Source: Chiridota heheva
Lineage: Eukaryota; Echinodermata; Holothuroidea; Apodida; Chiridotidae
Direction of reading: 5' to 3'
Length of the DNA stretch: 64,000 bases
Assembly (NCBI GenBank): GCA_020152595.1
Contig: JAIGNY010003313.1
Span: 186,001-250,000, forward strand
The notes beneath the pieces were generated by a model that was not told the DNA's origin, searched no databases, and saw only the letters and a program-made list of their open reading frames with translations. The position numbers were made by a program, and so were the translations under genes. Within the stretch, counting starts at the first letter, position 1; the number at the start of each line of letters is the position of its first letter. Of this stretch, positions 23,920 through 38,700 are shown piece by piece.

Positions 23920-24028
23920 TTAACCCTTACTCTACCACACGGCAATATTATCTTCCATTTTGGGTGCCCCATCTTTGACTCCGCCTCCCAAGCGTGTTTT
24001 CAAAAAGTGCTGGTAGAGTATGGGTTAA
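23920..24028. mobile_element. Very short piggyBac-like MITE, copy 2 (TTAA-flanked)
   Basis: The element is 109 bp with TTAA ends, CCCTTACTCTACCAC on the left and GTGCTGGTAGAGTATGGG on the right. It shares the central TTTGACTCCGCCTCCCAAG with copy 1. Confidence 0.55.
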
Positions 24029-24357
24029 AATCTAGTTTTGATTTATATATAGTGGAAATGGAAAGAGTGCAAGAGAATGGTAGTGGCAAAAGCCTTATGA
24101 CTATCTGTTCTTCCCTGATGAGATATTGAGCAACCATTTTTTATTTTTTTCATAACTAAAATTTGTTCCCTCTAATTGCCAGAAAAGTTATTTCAGTGAT
24201 ATATTATTAAACGAAAATCTAATTGCAATTAATTATTAAACGAAAATCTAATTGCCAATTTAACACTGAAATTCATACTTAGCAGAATTTCTCTTTCTGA
24301 ATAATGTGTAAATGCAGCTGAGGTAATTTGAATAAAAAATCTTGCATTTTTTTATTT
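24029..24357 (-). other. Likely 3' UTR and downstream flank of the fusion gene
   Basis: On the minus strand TGA is followed directly by AAATAAA (rc of 24350-24356) and AT-rich sequence. A short direct duplication, ACGAAAATCTAATTGC, lies at about 24212-24254. The true poly(A) site is not determined. Confidence 0.3.
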
Positions 24358-24834
24358 TCATTTTCCATTTAAATACGCTTCTAGAATTTGAATCCCTTCC
24401 ACTTGCTGGATGTCTCTCAATGCTTCCTGCAGGTCATCCGTGCCTAGATCCACATACTCCACATACTTAAACACCTCCATGGCTGGACTGACCTTGTCCC
24501 TAAACCCCTCACACAGGGTAGTATTGATACCAAGAGCGTGAGCTAAAGCACGCCAGTTATGCCCCTCTCTTTCACCATCTAAAAGTGTTGCAAGTTTTTG
24601 TTTGACTGTGAAAGGTAGATGAGCAGAGGAAGATGCAAGTTCTTTGTTGTGACTGGTTGACGACGATGAATCATGTGACGAATTTGCATGTCTGGTATGA
24701 GGAAAGTGGAACTTTTCCTTGGCATGAGAATCTGAAAAATGTCGTGGAATGGGCTCTTTGTAATGTGGTGTCGGTCGTCGTTCTGTGAGTGGCACGTGCT
24801 GCGGAATATAAGCACTTGCAAATGCTCCCTTTGT
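24358..24834 (-). CDS. Fusion gene last exon: linker and Death domain
   Basis: The acceptor (aattcacag) is in phase 0. A roughly 70-residue His/Ser-rich linker is followed by a Death domain: LPFTVKQKLATLLDGE (helix 1), HNWRALAHALGI (helix 2 with the conserved W775 and LA..LG pattern), and a C-terminal DDLQEALRDIQQVEGIQILE pair of helices. It ends LNGK and TGA. AATAAA starts one base after the stop. Confidence 0.88.
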   Translation of the reverse strand, partial: TKGAFASAYIPQHVPLTERRPTPHYKEPIPRHFSDSHAKEKFHFPHTRHANSSHDSSSSTSHNKELASSSAHLPFTVKQKLATLLDGEREGHNWRALAHALGINTTLCEGFRDKVSPAMEVFKYVEYVDLGTDDLQEALRDIQQVEGIQILEAYLNGK

Positions 24835-27800
24835 CTGTGAATTAAGATGTGATAAATAAAGGTGCATGAACTACAGACTAATTGGATGCATGCTCTATAC
24901 ACTACATAGACTAGACAAACTATCTCACCCCTGAATGAAACATAGAGTGCAATTCTCAATTCACACAAAACTGATACGATAAAAGTTATCAAATTTCAAT
25001 CAAACTTTTGAGACATTAAGTATATTGGTTCCGCCGCTGGAGGAATTCTATCCTAAAATAAGAACTTTCAATTACTGTGCAGGAAATAATTTAAATGTAG
25101 TTGTTTATTCTAATATTCTAAAGTTCAACATGTGTGCCCCTATTAATTTGAACCATTGTTGTTTCAAGGTCTTAGCTAAGAGAAGGGTAATCTCTAAAGG
25201 GTGAAAACAGGTATAGAGCAAAGGCACATGCAATCATTCCTTCCCAATTGTTTTGCAAAAATATGAAGGACAGAGATACAGGGTTCTCTTTTAGCTTTAC
25301 TGAGTAATTTTCCTTCACATATACTACCATAACCCAATTTTACCTACAGTCCCCAACCAGGAAGATTAAATTCTCTTCAGGATGGGGAAGTCACTGGCGT
25401 AACACTCAGAGGCCCTTGACGGTTAGATTGGCGGCCCCCTGTAAAAGTTTTGTCTGTTCGAGACCTCAAATATGCTAAAAACACTCCTGGCCCCCAGTGT
25501 ACGTTTCTGCAGCAGACATCTGACTCACATAAATAACCTGCACTTATTAAATAGAGTTTCAATATCCAATATTACCAGGTTTTGATGGGTAAGCATTTAA
25601 AATAATTTGGCAGAGTTTAGCGCAGCAACGTAGAAAGCACATATAGGAAGTTCTATAGTTTTGGTAGCAATAGTTACAATTTGTGATTGCCCAGTGGTGT
25701 AATTGTATTGCTTGATTGATATAAGTTCTGAAAGATAAGTCAGAGCTGAGCCATCAATGCAACCATGAACCAAAAAGATGATAGATGAAAATTGATGCAT
25801 GCTTAGGCTTAGACAAGTTTGTAGGAGAGGGGTGGCATGCATGCTTTTGGTTGTAACAAGATTAACATTGCTCTTCAATTCTAAATCTTTCTTAATCATT
25901 TGAAAATTGTGTCTTAGGTATGCCAATAGGAACAGATTTGATTTGATTGAATAATTTCCACACTAATCATGATAATTTAACAACAAAGCTTTACATTCAG
26001 ATAATGAACGAGCTGTTGCTCTTCCAAAGTAGACCCTGTACAAACAATTAAATAAAGAAACATTAGATAATGAGAACTTATATATACAGAAAAAATACAT
26101 ATAGAGTAGACTAATACCCCCCTCCCCCATCATAGTACATTTGCAAAACTGAAGTCAAGGTAGGCCTGTAGCCAGCATAGGGCATTCCCCCCCCCACCTT
26201 ACAAAAAATAAAACAATAAATAAGACACAAGGGTACATGGAGAAAGTGTACCCTCGCTAAGTCTTCCTCCCCCTCCCCTCAACCTTGCAAAAACATCATG
26301 ACTACGGGCCTGAGTCAAGGATGCAATAAATGCATGGATTAATAGAATAAACAATCACTCATTTCCTTAGTAAGGTGGGGTCAAACAGAGTGAATATTCG
26401 TCAAAGGAATGCAGCAAAACTTTAAACAGACTACCAAAAGAAAAACTGAAGAAAATTGTTTGGCACTACCTCTACACAATCTAAACAGCCACCATCATTT
26501 ATACCATTTAGAAGGCTGTCCATTAAGTATGTGCATGGAGGGGTGCAGGGGTTGGTGCCAATGCATACTGGTTTTTACAGGGAGAGCAATGGGAGGTGGC
26601 CAATGGAAACATACAGGGGAGTGCAATATCATGCATATGGACAATGGTGGCGACAAGGTTTTGATTTCGAGGGGCAGCTTTGTCTTATGGGAGGAAAAGG
26701 CCTATAGATCAGACAAAATTTGTCGCCCATACAGAACAAATTTTTGGGGAAAAATGATCCCCCCATAATGCCACCACTGCAAATAGACTGATCATTTAAT
26801 ATCCCCAGCAAAGAAATGGGAAGGAGCAGGGGTCAATGCAATAGCAGACACATTATATACAGATAATGAGGGGTCAAAGGTTGTGATGCAAACAGGCCTA
26901 AGGCCCCTTGTCATAATAGTGGCAGCCGAGGTATTACTGCAGCCAACGCAGCTTCAGACTGTTACTATGCAGGTGACTTTTAACAATAGACCTATCCACA
27001 CTCAGCGTCGCATATCAAGATTTCTAGTAAGCTGTGTATTTCATGCATGAGAGATTTCAACCTATGTGTAAATCTTTCAGATCAGATGGACGCGGCCGCC
27101 ACGGTATAGGACTTTGCTAAAATGATAATAAACAGATTAGATGGACATGACCGCAGCGGTATACTATAAGACTGCCATGGTTCAAATATAGACATTTCAT
27201 GGATGTGACCGCCGCGGCATACGAGTTCACGATCTTCAAAATAATTTTGAAAAAGAAAATAGTTGGACCTATCTTTTGTTTTGTCTTCTTTTAATATTCC
27301 CCGGGAAATTTTGATTCAGTTTATCCATGTGGAAAAGTTATATTTGAAGAATTAAAAATTATTTGTTGCATCTGATATTGGGATGAGAGGGCATAAAGAA
27401 AGTAAAATAAGAAAAGTTTATCCTACCTCACCATGCCCGCTGCAGTATAACTGAGATCTTTGCCATCGTGAAAATATATATAACTGATGACGTGACCGCC
27501 ACGGTATAATGATCATCAAAATAAATTCGAGAAAAATAGCAATCTTCTGTTTGGTTTTCTTGTTTATTTCCTTGAAAGTTTTGATGCAAGTTTTCCCCAT
27601 ATTGAAAAAGATTAAATCAATTTTTGGATACATGTAAGGGCAGAAATAGACTGAAATTAGAAAAGTTTATCCTACCTTACCATCACAAAAATATAAATTA
27701 ATTCCTTATAAATGTGTAAATGTCTTTTCTTCTCCTCAAAGATTTTATAATCCCTTGGCCCTGTGTTTTATTTTTTCCAATCTACCTATTCCTAAAGTAA

Positions 27801-30800
27801 TGGTTGGCTTAGAAGAATTTGTGTTGAAGGTTAGAAACACACCAGTCATGAATCAAACCAGGGTAGCAATGCAAAGAAATCAAGAATAATCATAGGCATT
27901 GATGACCTGTGGCCCATCGTTGAAAGTATTCCAGCTGTAAGAGTCTACTAATGTGCGATGAAAATATTGAAGAAATTATTGTTTTACACCTAATGAGATA
28001 AATATTACAGATTAATCCATGTCTTTTAACATTCACTTCAAAGAGTAACAATGAATTCAAAACTAATAATTGTAGTTACGGACAGATTAAAATTAAATGT
28101 TTGCCTGGGTATTGTTACTTTTTACGACCGGAATTACGCATCGCAAAATCAGCACGTGTTGACATAAATTAATGAGGTAACAGCCTGCTCAAGCTCAAAA
28201 CTCGTAAAATTCTCACGCCTTGTGATCTGTCATCCCCAGTTGCGGAATTCATAAACATATGTAGCCGCTATAACATTTCCCAACATGTGTAGTTACGAAA
28301 AACAAACCATCATTCTTGTTTTTTTAGTAATAAAAACTTAAAACGCTTGACTATTTATTGATACATAACAGCCCCATCAGCAAGTTAAAGTATACTCACG
28401 TTAAAAGGGCGTCCACTTTTGACAACAGGCCTGATGGAAATCCCCTACAGGAAACATCTAACACACATTTCAGGAACAACCCAAAACAATTCAGTACAGA
28501 TTATTTTGCAGATTATCATAAGTCTATCATGTGTCCCTCTATTCAAGTGATGACTTAATGTTTTTTTGCTATTCATTCGCAAGACACTTCATTATAAATT
28601 CCATTCAGTCGTCAGATCTATTATTCAACATTTTTTCATACCACAACAAATCCTTTAATTGCTGCTATTCAAGTCTGGGATGTATTTGTTCTCCTTTACA
28701 TAATTTTTTTTACTTCATAAAAATAGTGGGGAATTCCTTCCTAGGGCAGCTATCTTTAGTTCCCTAGTAGCTAAACAATGAATGAGGCCGGACGGACAAC
28801 AATGTGGACGGACGGACAAACGGACGGACGAACGGTAAAGATGCTATATCCCCTCTTCACCACCTTTGTTGGCAAGGGGATAATCAAGGCATTCATATTT
28901 GCGGCATTCATATCTCACCTCAGAGCTGGTGCATAGATCTAGGTACGCCAAGACCTGTGATGATGAATGGCGCTCCTGAACAAACAGAAGCTGGCAGAAA
29001 CCAGATGGGGCAGTCTTTATGAATTCCAAGAAATACATTGAATGGGCTTTGCACCATACATCTTGGTAAGGTATTTTCTGTGAAAAGATGATTTAAAGGT
29101 TTTGAATATGGCTTCCACAACTTATTCAAGAAATACAGAATAAAACATTTGTCAGTGTCGCAGTTCTACTTCACAAATGGGGGACAGCAACTCCCTAATT
29201 TCCCTCCACAAAAAACCCACTCCCTTGGGAATTATGACCCTGAACATGTAATAATTTCATAGCATACCGTGAAAATGAAAGCATAATTTAATATCTAATT
29301 TACAATATATTTTTGTACTCTCTGTTTATGCATAAAATAAGTACTGCACTTATAGTCATCAGCGTAAATTTCTTATAATATTTGTCTTTCCAAAATATAA
29401 CTACATAAATTTGTTACTTGGTTAACAATACTATCATAATACTTTCAAATTTTGCAATTTACAGTTTCCTCTCTTTTACTTTTTATACTTATTTAGCAAT
29501 AAAGTTTTATACATTGCACAAACCATTTTCCTGTTCTTATACAAAAAATTTCAATCACGTAAGTACTACTTTCAGTTTCTGTATATGCATCTAATCAACT
29601 TTTGATAACTAAGAGTTGTCAAATTTTCTTCTTTAAAATTTTCAAAGTTTTTGCTGAAAATATTTGACTTTTCCCACAAAATTAATGATTTTTTTGCTCA
29701 ATATATCTGACATTTTCCTCCAAATCTGCTCAATATATCCAACTTTTTGCTCAAACTTTCTGATGTATTCGCTCAAAATATCTGACATTTTGCTCAATTT
29801 TTTTTTAAATTTGTGTCATTCTGCCCCCACCCCAGGAAAGTCTAGCTATGTCAATGAAGTGTGATTTCAATCATTTCTACACGAATCAAATAGAACCGAG
29901 ACAAAATACAATTTTTTAACCCTTCCTTCATCATTTTCATGTCCTCTTTCATATAATATAAACATGTAGGACCACTAGACTCATCCTTCTTAAGTGCTAC
30001 AAAAAACAAATATCACTGGTGAATGACAGTTTCTCACCAAAGTACTGAAGCTTCCAGGAAACACCTGTAGACCCTGCAGATCCTGAATGGATATCATAAG
30101 GGCACCATTAGCTTCGAGGACTGCAAATGAAGGGGACTCATCCAACAGGTCAAACCCATTTTCTTTCTCTCTCCTTAGGACATTCTGACAAACAAAAGGA
30201 TGCAAATCAATTTAGAATACTTTTATCCTCCTCTGTATCTGTTAAAACACATGAATATCACATAAATATTCCTGGTAATAGAAATAGATCAAATCAAGCA
30301 AGCACAAATACTTCATTATTATCAAAAAGTAATAATTGTGGTGGACTTGGTTGAACGCACGGAACATTGTGTACCCTAATTTGATAATCTGAGAGTAACT
30401 GGCATGAAGTTTCATGTTTTCGCCTCTGCCAATCAAGGCAAGGTGCTGCTTTAAGAAACATATACCAACCATCTTGCTCCCTCCATATTTCTTTTGCAAA
30501 GTGTCCATCTGTCAAAATATTAAATCACAGTATTCATGTCCCTGTAGCCCCTCCCCGCCCCCTCTCCTCCCCACTGCTGAATGCCTTCAACAGTTACCAA
30601 AATAACCATGGACTGATTTTTAACTTCTATGAAGCATTATCATCTCCCAAAACAGGAATTTTGAAAATGGACAATAGCCACGCTTTCCACGTGTGCACCA
30701 TACATTGCATAGCGTAAGATAGGATATCAAAATGACATAACAAGGATGCTATCTATTCATCTTGGTGGAAAACTAATCTACAGGTCACTTTTGATTCTTT

Positions 30801-33800
30801 CGTCTTTTTTAAAGTATATAGCTGTTTTGAGCTCTAATTAGTGTTTTTTTAAAACCACGAAATAGAGCCTCCGGATGAGATGTTCAAGATTAGCAGTATC
30901 CTCCTCGCAACAAGCAAGACAAGGGATGCACTTAAGAACGTCATGTCACGGATTTATGCATTCTATCAACTTGCATGCCCTTTAATTAAATCAGGATTGA
31001 CATATCATTTGCATATCTATATAAGTTTCAATCCTCTCACAAATCCTACAGAAAATCTTTGAATGAAAATATTTATCATAAAAAGCCATTTCTGCACCAT
31101 GTCTATCACATTTAATCAAATGAAAAGTTGTTTGTCATTGAGAATTAATGTGTCATGCACTCACACAGGGTCTGAGGAAAGGGTGTGGTTTTTCATGAAT
31201 TCTACAGAACACCACCTAGAGGTGAGGGTGTAAAGTTTCGTCTTTTTCTCTATCCTAATTGTTCGGTACTTTTTTTAGAATTGGCATGCAAACACCATTG
31301 TAAGAATTTAGAAGCTCAATTCTGGAAATTGCCCCAAAATTTAATGTTACTGACACTAGCCAGAGTCAAACTTTAACTCAATTTTGGCTATAACTTTGCT
31401 TAAAACCAGAAACATCTCAACCGTCCCTCAAATGGAGCAGGGCTGGTCAAGTAAAAGTTCTATATTTCTTTGTTTCCCAAACCACAAAACTGTATACAGT
31501 TTCACCTTTCCTAGGCTCCTTCAAGATTACAACTACTCCCACTGGTGTTACATGGTATTTTTAGTGACACACATCAAAATATAATGGCATTTCTTGTAAT
31601 ATAAGTAGTAACCATAATCAATGCTGGCATTGTTTGTCTTTGCTGCTGGGGAAAGGTGAAATTAACTATAAGCAGAGAACTATTTATACCTCAATGTTAT
31701 GATGCAAAATTAATCTTGTGGAACAGTGTGGTTAATTTGTTGCTTGAAAATTGCAGGCCAATTTTTAAGCAGTGCCTCTACTAATAAAGTCTATGGACCT
31801 TGAACTGACTCTTGAGATACATTAAGGGGATATCCCACCCACACACCTGTCTGGGCCCCCTCTCTACATTACTAACTTACCCTTAACTTACACTATAAGC
31901 CTTATCAGTCTAATTGAATTCTGATCACTTTATTGCATAAACACTAGATCGCAATCAAGTTTGCCCCCTCTGGTGGCTCAAGTTAACCAGATACGTTACT
32001 GGCTATAATGCCAGTGTTCCAGCAATTTACACTTTCAGCTTTCAATGCAGAACTACATAACACCCAAAATAGGAATTAGTTAACACAATGTATCTCAGTG
32101 ATTATTTAAGGGATCACGGATGATAGCTAGTCATGTTGCTGCAGAATATTGGACGGCTAAGTGACCTGAATGGATGAGCTGATAAGCAAGTCCGCTAATA
32201 GATATTTGATTATTCATTATTTTTTAAACGCAACTTCTTAAAATGTTTTTCATTTTTCCCAACTTGAAAATGTTCATACATCATGGGATAATGGACCATG
32301 CAAATAAGGCGTGTGTCCCCATCAACTAATCACTTTGTAGGAAACTGTGTAAGGTCTATATCGTAAAGTGCACTGACCTGCCAGAACAGACCGCTCACAT
32401 CATCATTCACTATGTAGACCCGTATTTCTTCATTCTCTGACTGTCTGTCCTCAGAACAGAAAGCTGCACATTTTAATCTCTTTCCCAGGACTCCTTCCCC
32501 TTCAACAGTCACAGCAAAACTTGAAAAATACATCGATGATATAACAAAGGAATGATCTCTGACCTTGCATGATACTTCCAGGTCACTGTCCTTTACTTTC
32601 TTCCACTCATCTGCAAATAAACGAAAAGTTAATTTACTGACTACAGTGAGAACGATGAATAAACACCTGAGAGCAACTGTTAAGTATCAAGTTGAGATTA
32701 AGATCTTAAAGCCATTTGTTTATAAATATAGCAAGCCTCCTCTACCCTCTTTATCCTGATTCACAATTTGTAGATGAAACCAAGCACACAAGATCCAACA
32801 CAACATATTTTACACACTTGATGAAATGGCTCAAATGTAGGTTATAGTAGCAATGTCGTTTTGTAGTGTGGTAGGGTTGAATACTTTTACATTCTCTGTC
32901 AACTTAGACTGATTTGTAAGTTTTAGACCCAAATCTTCATATCTGTACCAAAACTGGTGAACCAAAGAACCTAATGGTTTCTGCTTATTACCCTGATCCA
33001 GCACCAAAGAACCTAATGGTTTCTGCTTATTACCCTGATCCAGCACCAAAGAACCTAATGGTTTCTGCTTATTACCCTGATCCAACACCAAAGAACCTAA
33101 TGGTTTTTGCTTATTACCCTGATCCAGCACCAAAGAACCTAATGGTTTCTGCTTAATACCCTGATCCAACACCAAAAAAGCTAATGGTTTCTGCTTATTA
33201 CCCTGATCAAACACCAAAGAACCTAATGGCTTTTGCTTATTACCCTGATCCAACACCAAAGAACCTAATGGCTTTTGCTTATTACCCTGATCCAGCACCA
33301 AAGAACCTTATGGTTTCTGCTTATTACCCTGATCCAGCACCAACTATGGTTTTTTGGGTGAATATTACAAGGGACACATCCCTTTATTTGTGACCAGTCC
33401 ACGATCTGAACTCTACTAGGTAATTGAAGTTGTAATACTGTTCTGCATAAACATTAGATAACATGAACTACCTGGCCCATCCAACCCCTTTAGCCCTCGA
33501 TAACTCTCCTTGCCAGGGGCCCCACTTGACTGCTCAAGCTGGATACCCCACTGCAAAGCATGCAGCCATGGTGTTATTCATAGCAGAGCCATAATTCTCA
33601 CTCAAAAAGTGAGGAGAGGACAAAGCCTCTTATCCAATTAGTGTGAGGGGAGGGGGAGGTTGCCAAGAGGCAAAATTTCCCCAAAATTGACTGAATTGTT
33701 AAAATTCTCCTGAAAAGTGAGGGACATGTCTTCCTGTCCCCCAGATATTACGGCTCTGATTGATACCCAGATATTATGGCTCTGATTGATACCCAAATAT

Positions 33801-35651
33801 TACAGCTCTGATTGATACCCAGATATTATGGCTCTGATTGATATTCAAATATTATGGCTCTGATTGATACCCAGATGTTACGGCTCTGATTGATACCCAG
33901 ATATTATGGCTCTGATTGATACCCAGATATTACGGCTCTGATTGATACCCAGATATTACGGCTCTGATTGATACCCAGATATTACGGCTCTGATTGATAC
34001 CCAGATATTCCGGCTCTGATTGATACCCAGATAATACGGCTCTGATTGATACCCAGATATTACGGCTCTGATTGATACCCAGATATTACGGCTCTGATTG
34101 ATACCCAGATATTACGGCTCTGATTGATAGTGTTTGTTACAATTCTACAAAACAAGGATACCTTCATCTTCTTGCTTCTTCCATAGAACTGGATTAACCT
34201 TGTCTGAATCTTCACTTAAGATGACACAATGCTGTAACTCCAGCTGAATGGGATGCAGAACGCCAATCACAGGATCAGATGATTTACATTTAAATACAGG
34301 GCTCACTGTCCCATGAACCTTAGTTCCAGAAATTTCTTGTACATTTATAAATAGGACTGACGTGCTTATAGCTGCAGTTGTAATGTCCCCCACATCTATT
34401 CCGTGAGGGGGAACTTTTAAAGTTAAAACTTGCTCGTTGACTGATAAGCCTCTGTTCGACACCCACTGATCATCAGAAATTATATTTTCACTAGATAAGG
34501 TGTGATAGTCAATAAGCTCAATAATATCGTCCTCAGAGTCCGTGTAGCTTACACTACTCCTGGTGTCACTAGACAATGATCCTGATGAACCTGGTTTTTC
34601 ATTCCTTTTGATCCCTGGCCTTGGTAAAGTAGCTGGACTTCTATCTGCAGATCAAAAAAATTAAGTCATGAAATCATGTAAAATCTTATATGAATTATGA
34701 TGAACTTGCAATTTGTTTTGAAACAGCAGTTAATTTGCCCAGGGCACTTCTATATATGGGATATATGCATGTGTGAATGATACATCATGAATAAGTATTG
34801 TTCAAATTCTTTTGTTTAGTGCCTAATGTCTGCAGTAACTGATTAGTAGGCAGCCTTTTGTTGCGCACCTTGTTTAATATGGTTTGCTTGCACCCTTGCT
34901 TTGCTTGCATCATTTCTTCAGCAGCATTCTTCATTGACATCCGTTGATGCTTTTCCTTAAGCTTTATTTACCTTTCTTTCATTTATCACAAAAGATTGAA
35001 TCAAAGTTTTTACATTTTCAAACTTAGCTCCTCTTCCTGAAACACTTGTTTACCAGTGTGCTAATAACACTTTCCCTAATGTTTTCAACGGTTGCTTTTT
35101 GTCCAGCACTTATTTCCATGTTTATACCATGAAATTTAGACCTCCACTTTTCACAAGCACTTTGCCAAAGCAGTATTTAATTTTCTGCTTCATGATATTT
35201 GTAATTCCTGAATTCCCAAGAAAAATTAATTTCTCACCTGCACTTTAATGCCTTAAAGTCAAATTTAAAACAATATTTATTTTTGAATTACCTTGGTTTA
35301 TATCTTGAAAACTTCTTGGAACTCTTAATTTTTCATGTATTCCTTCTTTTTTAAGTGTTGCTATTATCCCTATTGTTATCTTTTCATGCATTATTTTTAT
35401 GTAAATCATTATTCTTTTGTTTTTTATCTATTTTTAATCAAATTTTTATTATTATTATTAATATTATTATTATTTATTTTATTTTTTAAATTTATTCTAT
35501 TATCAATTATTATTATTATTATTAGAAAATATTATAATTATTATTACAATTATAATTATAATTATTATAATAATCATAACAATTATATCAATTATAATAA
35601 TAATGATTATATTACTTACAATTATATCAATTATAATAATAATGATTATAT

Positions 35652-35685
<34 letters not shown>

Positions 35686-35686
35686 G

Positions 35687-35749
<63 letters not shown>

Positions 35750-38700
35750 TTATATTATATTTTACTTTGTTTATTTATTTATTTATTTATTTACTTTTTT
35801 TTTTTTTTTTGGGGTGGGGGGAAGGGATACTGAGCAAGCACTTATAAGGTTTTTTTTTTTCCCTGAACCAATGCAATGCATCTAATATGTATCTCTGTAT
35901 ATCCCTGAACCAATGCAATGCATCTAATATGCATCTCTGTAAATGTTTGTATTCTATGTTATTTCTTCAATATATCCCTGAACCAATGCAATGCATCTAA
36001 TATGCATCTCTGTATTTGTTTGTATTCTATATGCAATTTCTTCAATATATCCCTGAACCAATGCAATACCTCTAATATGCATCTTTGTATTTGTTTGTAT
36101 TCTATATGCTATTTCTTCAATATATTCCTGAACCAATGCAATGCATCTAATATGTATCTCTGTAGTTGTTTGTATTCTATATGCTATTTCTTCAATATAT
36201 CCCTGAACCAATGCAATACCTCTAATATGCATCTCTGTATTTGTTTGTATTCTATATGCTATTTCTTCAATATATCCCTGAACCAATACCTTTAATATGC
36301 ATCTCTGTATTTGTTTGTATTCTATATGCTATTTCTTCAATATATCCCTGAACCAATGCAATACCTCTAATATGTATCTCTGTATTTGTTTGTATTCTTT
36401 ATGCTATTTCTTCAATATATCCCTGAACCAATGCAATGCATCTAATATGTATCTCTGTAAATGTTTGTATTCTATATGCTATTTCTTCAATATATCCCTG
36501 AACCAATACAATACCTCTAATATGCATCTCTGTAAATGTTTGTATTCTATATGCTATTTCTTCAATATACCCTGAACCAATGCAATACATCTAAAATGTA
36601 TCTCTATAAATGTTTGTATTCTATATGCCATTTCTTCAATATATCCCTGAACCAATGCAATACCTCTAATATGTATCTCTGTAGTTGTTTGTATTCTATA
36701 TGCCATTTCTTCAATATATCCCTGAACCAATGCAATACCTCTAATATGCATCTCTGTAAATGTTTGTATTCTATATGCTATTTCTTCAATATATCCCTGA
36801 ACCAATGCAATATATCTAATATGCATCTCTGTAAATGTTTGTATTCTATATGCTATTTCTTCAATATATCCCTGAACCAATGCAATACCTCTAATATGCA
36901 TCTCTGTATTTGTTTGTATTCTATATGCTATTTCTTCAATATATTCCTGAACCAATGCAATGCATCTAATATGTATCTCTGTAGTTGTTTGTATTCTATA
37001 TGCTATTTCTTCAATATATCCCTGAACCAATGCAATACCTCTAATATGCATCTCTGTATTTGTTTGTATTCTATATGCTATTTCTTCAATATATCCCTGA
37101 ACCAATGCAATACCTTTAATATGCATCTCTGTATTTGTTTGTATTCTATATGCTATTTCTTCAATATACCCCTGAACCAATGCAATACCTCTAATATGTA
37201 TCTCTGTATTTGTTTGTATTCTTTATGCTATTTCTTCAATATATCCCTGAACCAATGCAATACCTCTAATATGCATCTCTGTAAATGTTTGTATTCTATA
37301 TGCTATTTCTTCAATATATCCCTGAACCAATGCAATACCTCTAATATGTATCTCTGTAGTTGTTTGTATTCTATATGCCATTTCTTCAATATATCCCTGA
37401 ACCAATGCAATACCTCTAATATGCATCTCTGTAAATGTTTGTATTCTATATGCTATTTCTTCAATATATCCCTGAACCAATGCAATGCATCTAATATGCA
37501 TCTCTGTCTTTGTTTGTATTCTATATGCTATTTCTTCAATATACCCTGAACCAATGCAATACCTCTAATATGCATCTCTGTAAATGTTTGTATTCTATAT
37601 GCTATCTCTTCAATATACCCTGAACCAATGCAATACATCTAAAATGTATCTCTGTATTTGTTTGTCGTCTATATGCTATTTCTTCAATATATCCCTGAAC
37701 CAATGCAATACCTCTAATATGCATCTCTGTATTTGTTTGTATTCTATATGCTATTTCTTCAACATATCCCTGAACCAATGCAATACCTCTAATATGTATC
37801 TCTGTAAATGTTTGTATTCTATATGCTATTTCTTCAATATATCCCTGAACCAATGCAATACCTCTAATATGTATCTCTGTAGTTGTTTGTATTCTATATG
37901 CCATTTCTTCAATATATCCCTGAACCAATGCAATACCTCTAATATGTATCTCTGTAGTTGTTTGTATTCTATATGCCATTTCTTCAATATATCCCTGAAC
38001 CAATGCAATACCTCTAATATGCATCTCTGTAAATGTTTGTATTCTATATGCTATTTCTTCAATATACCCTGAACCAATGCAATACATCTAAAATGTATCT
38101 CTATAAATGTTTGTATTCTATATGCTATTTCTTCAATATATCCCTGAACCAATGCAATACCTCTAATATGTATCTCTGTATTTGTTTGTATTCTATATGC
38201 TATTTCTTCAATATATTCCTGAACCAATGCAATGCATCTAATATGTATCTCTATAAATGTTTGTATTCTATATGCTATTTCTTCAATATACCCCTGAACC
38301 AATGCAATACATCTAAAATGTATCTCTATAAATGTTTGTATTCTATATGCCATTTCTTCAATATATCCCTGAACCAATGCAATACCTCTAATATGTATCT
38401 CTGTAGTTGTTTGTATTCTATATGCCATTTCTTCAATATATCCCTGAACCAATGCAATACCTCTAATATGCATCTCTGTAAATGTTTGTATTCTATATGC
38501 TATTTCTTCAATATATCCCTGAACCAATGCAATATATCTAATATGCATCTCTGTAAATGTTTGTATTCTATATGCTATTTCTTCAATATATCCCTGAACC
38601 AATGCAATACCTCTAATATGCATCTCTGTATTTGTTTGTATTCTATATGCTATTTCTTCAATATATTCCTGAACCAATGCAATGCATCTAATATGTATCT

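Larger units (their letters stand above)
24835..28918 (-). other. Intron between UPA and Death exons
   Basis: GT-AG bounded. It contains a hAT-type MITE (26161-26312), G/C-tract sequence, a diverged 287-bp tandem duplication (27100-27690) and a GGAC microsatellite (28791-28836). No exon was seen inside. Confidence 0.5.

Noticed and set aside
23683..24129. 148-codon plus-strand frame downstream of the fusion gene
   Set aside because: It overlaps a TTAA-flanked mini-element, resembles no protein I know and lacks splice or promoter context.
26409..26768. Plus-strand frames of 83-119 codons in the UPA-Death intron
   Set aside because: Low complexity in G/C-tract sequence, no splice signals, no recognisable domain.
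32831..33393. Frames with 14-residue repeats on both strands
   Set aside because: Caused by the 42-bp array in the ZU5-UPA intron.
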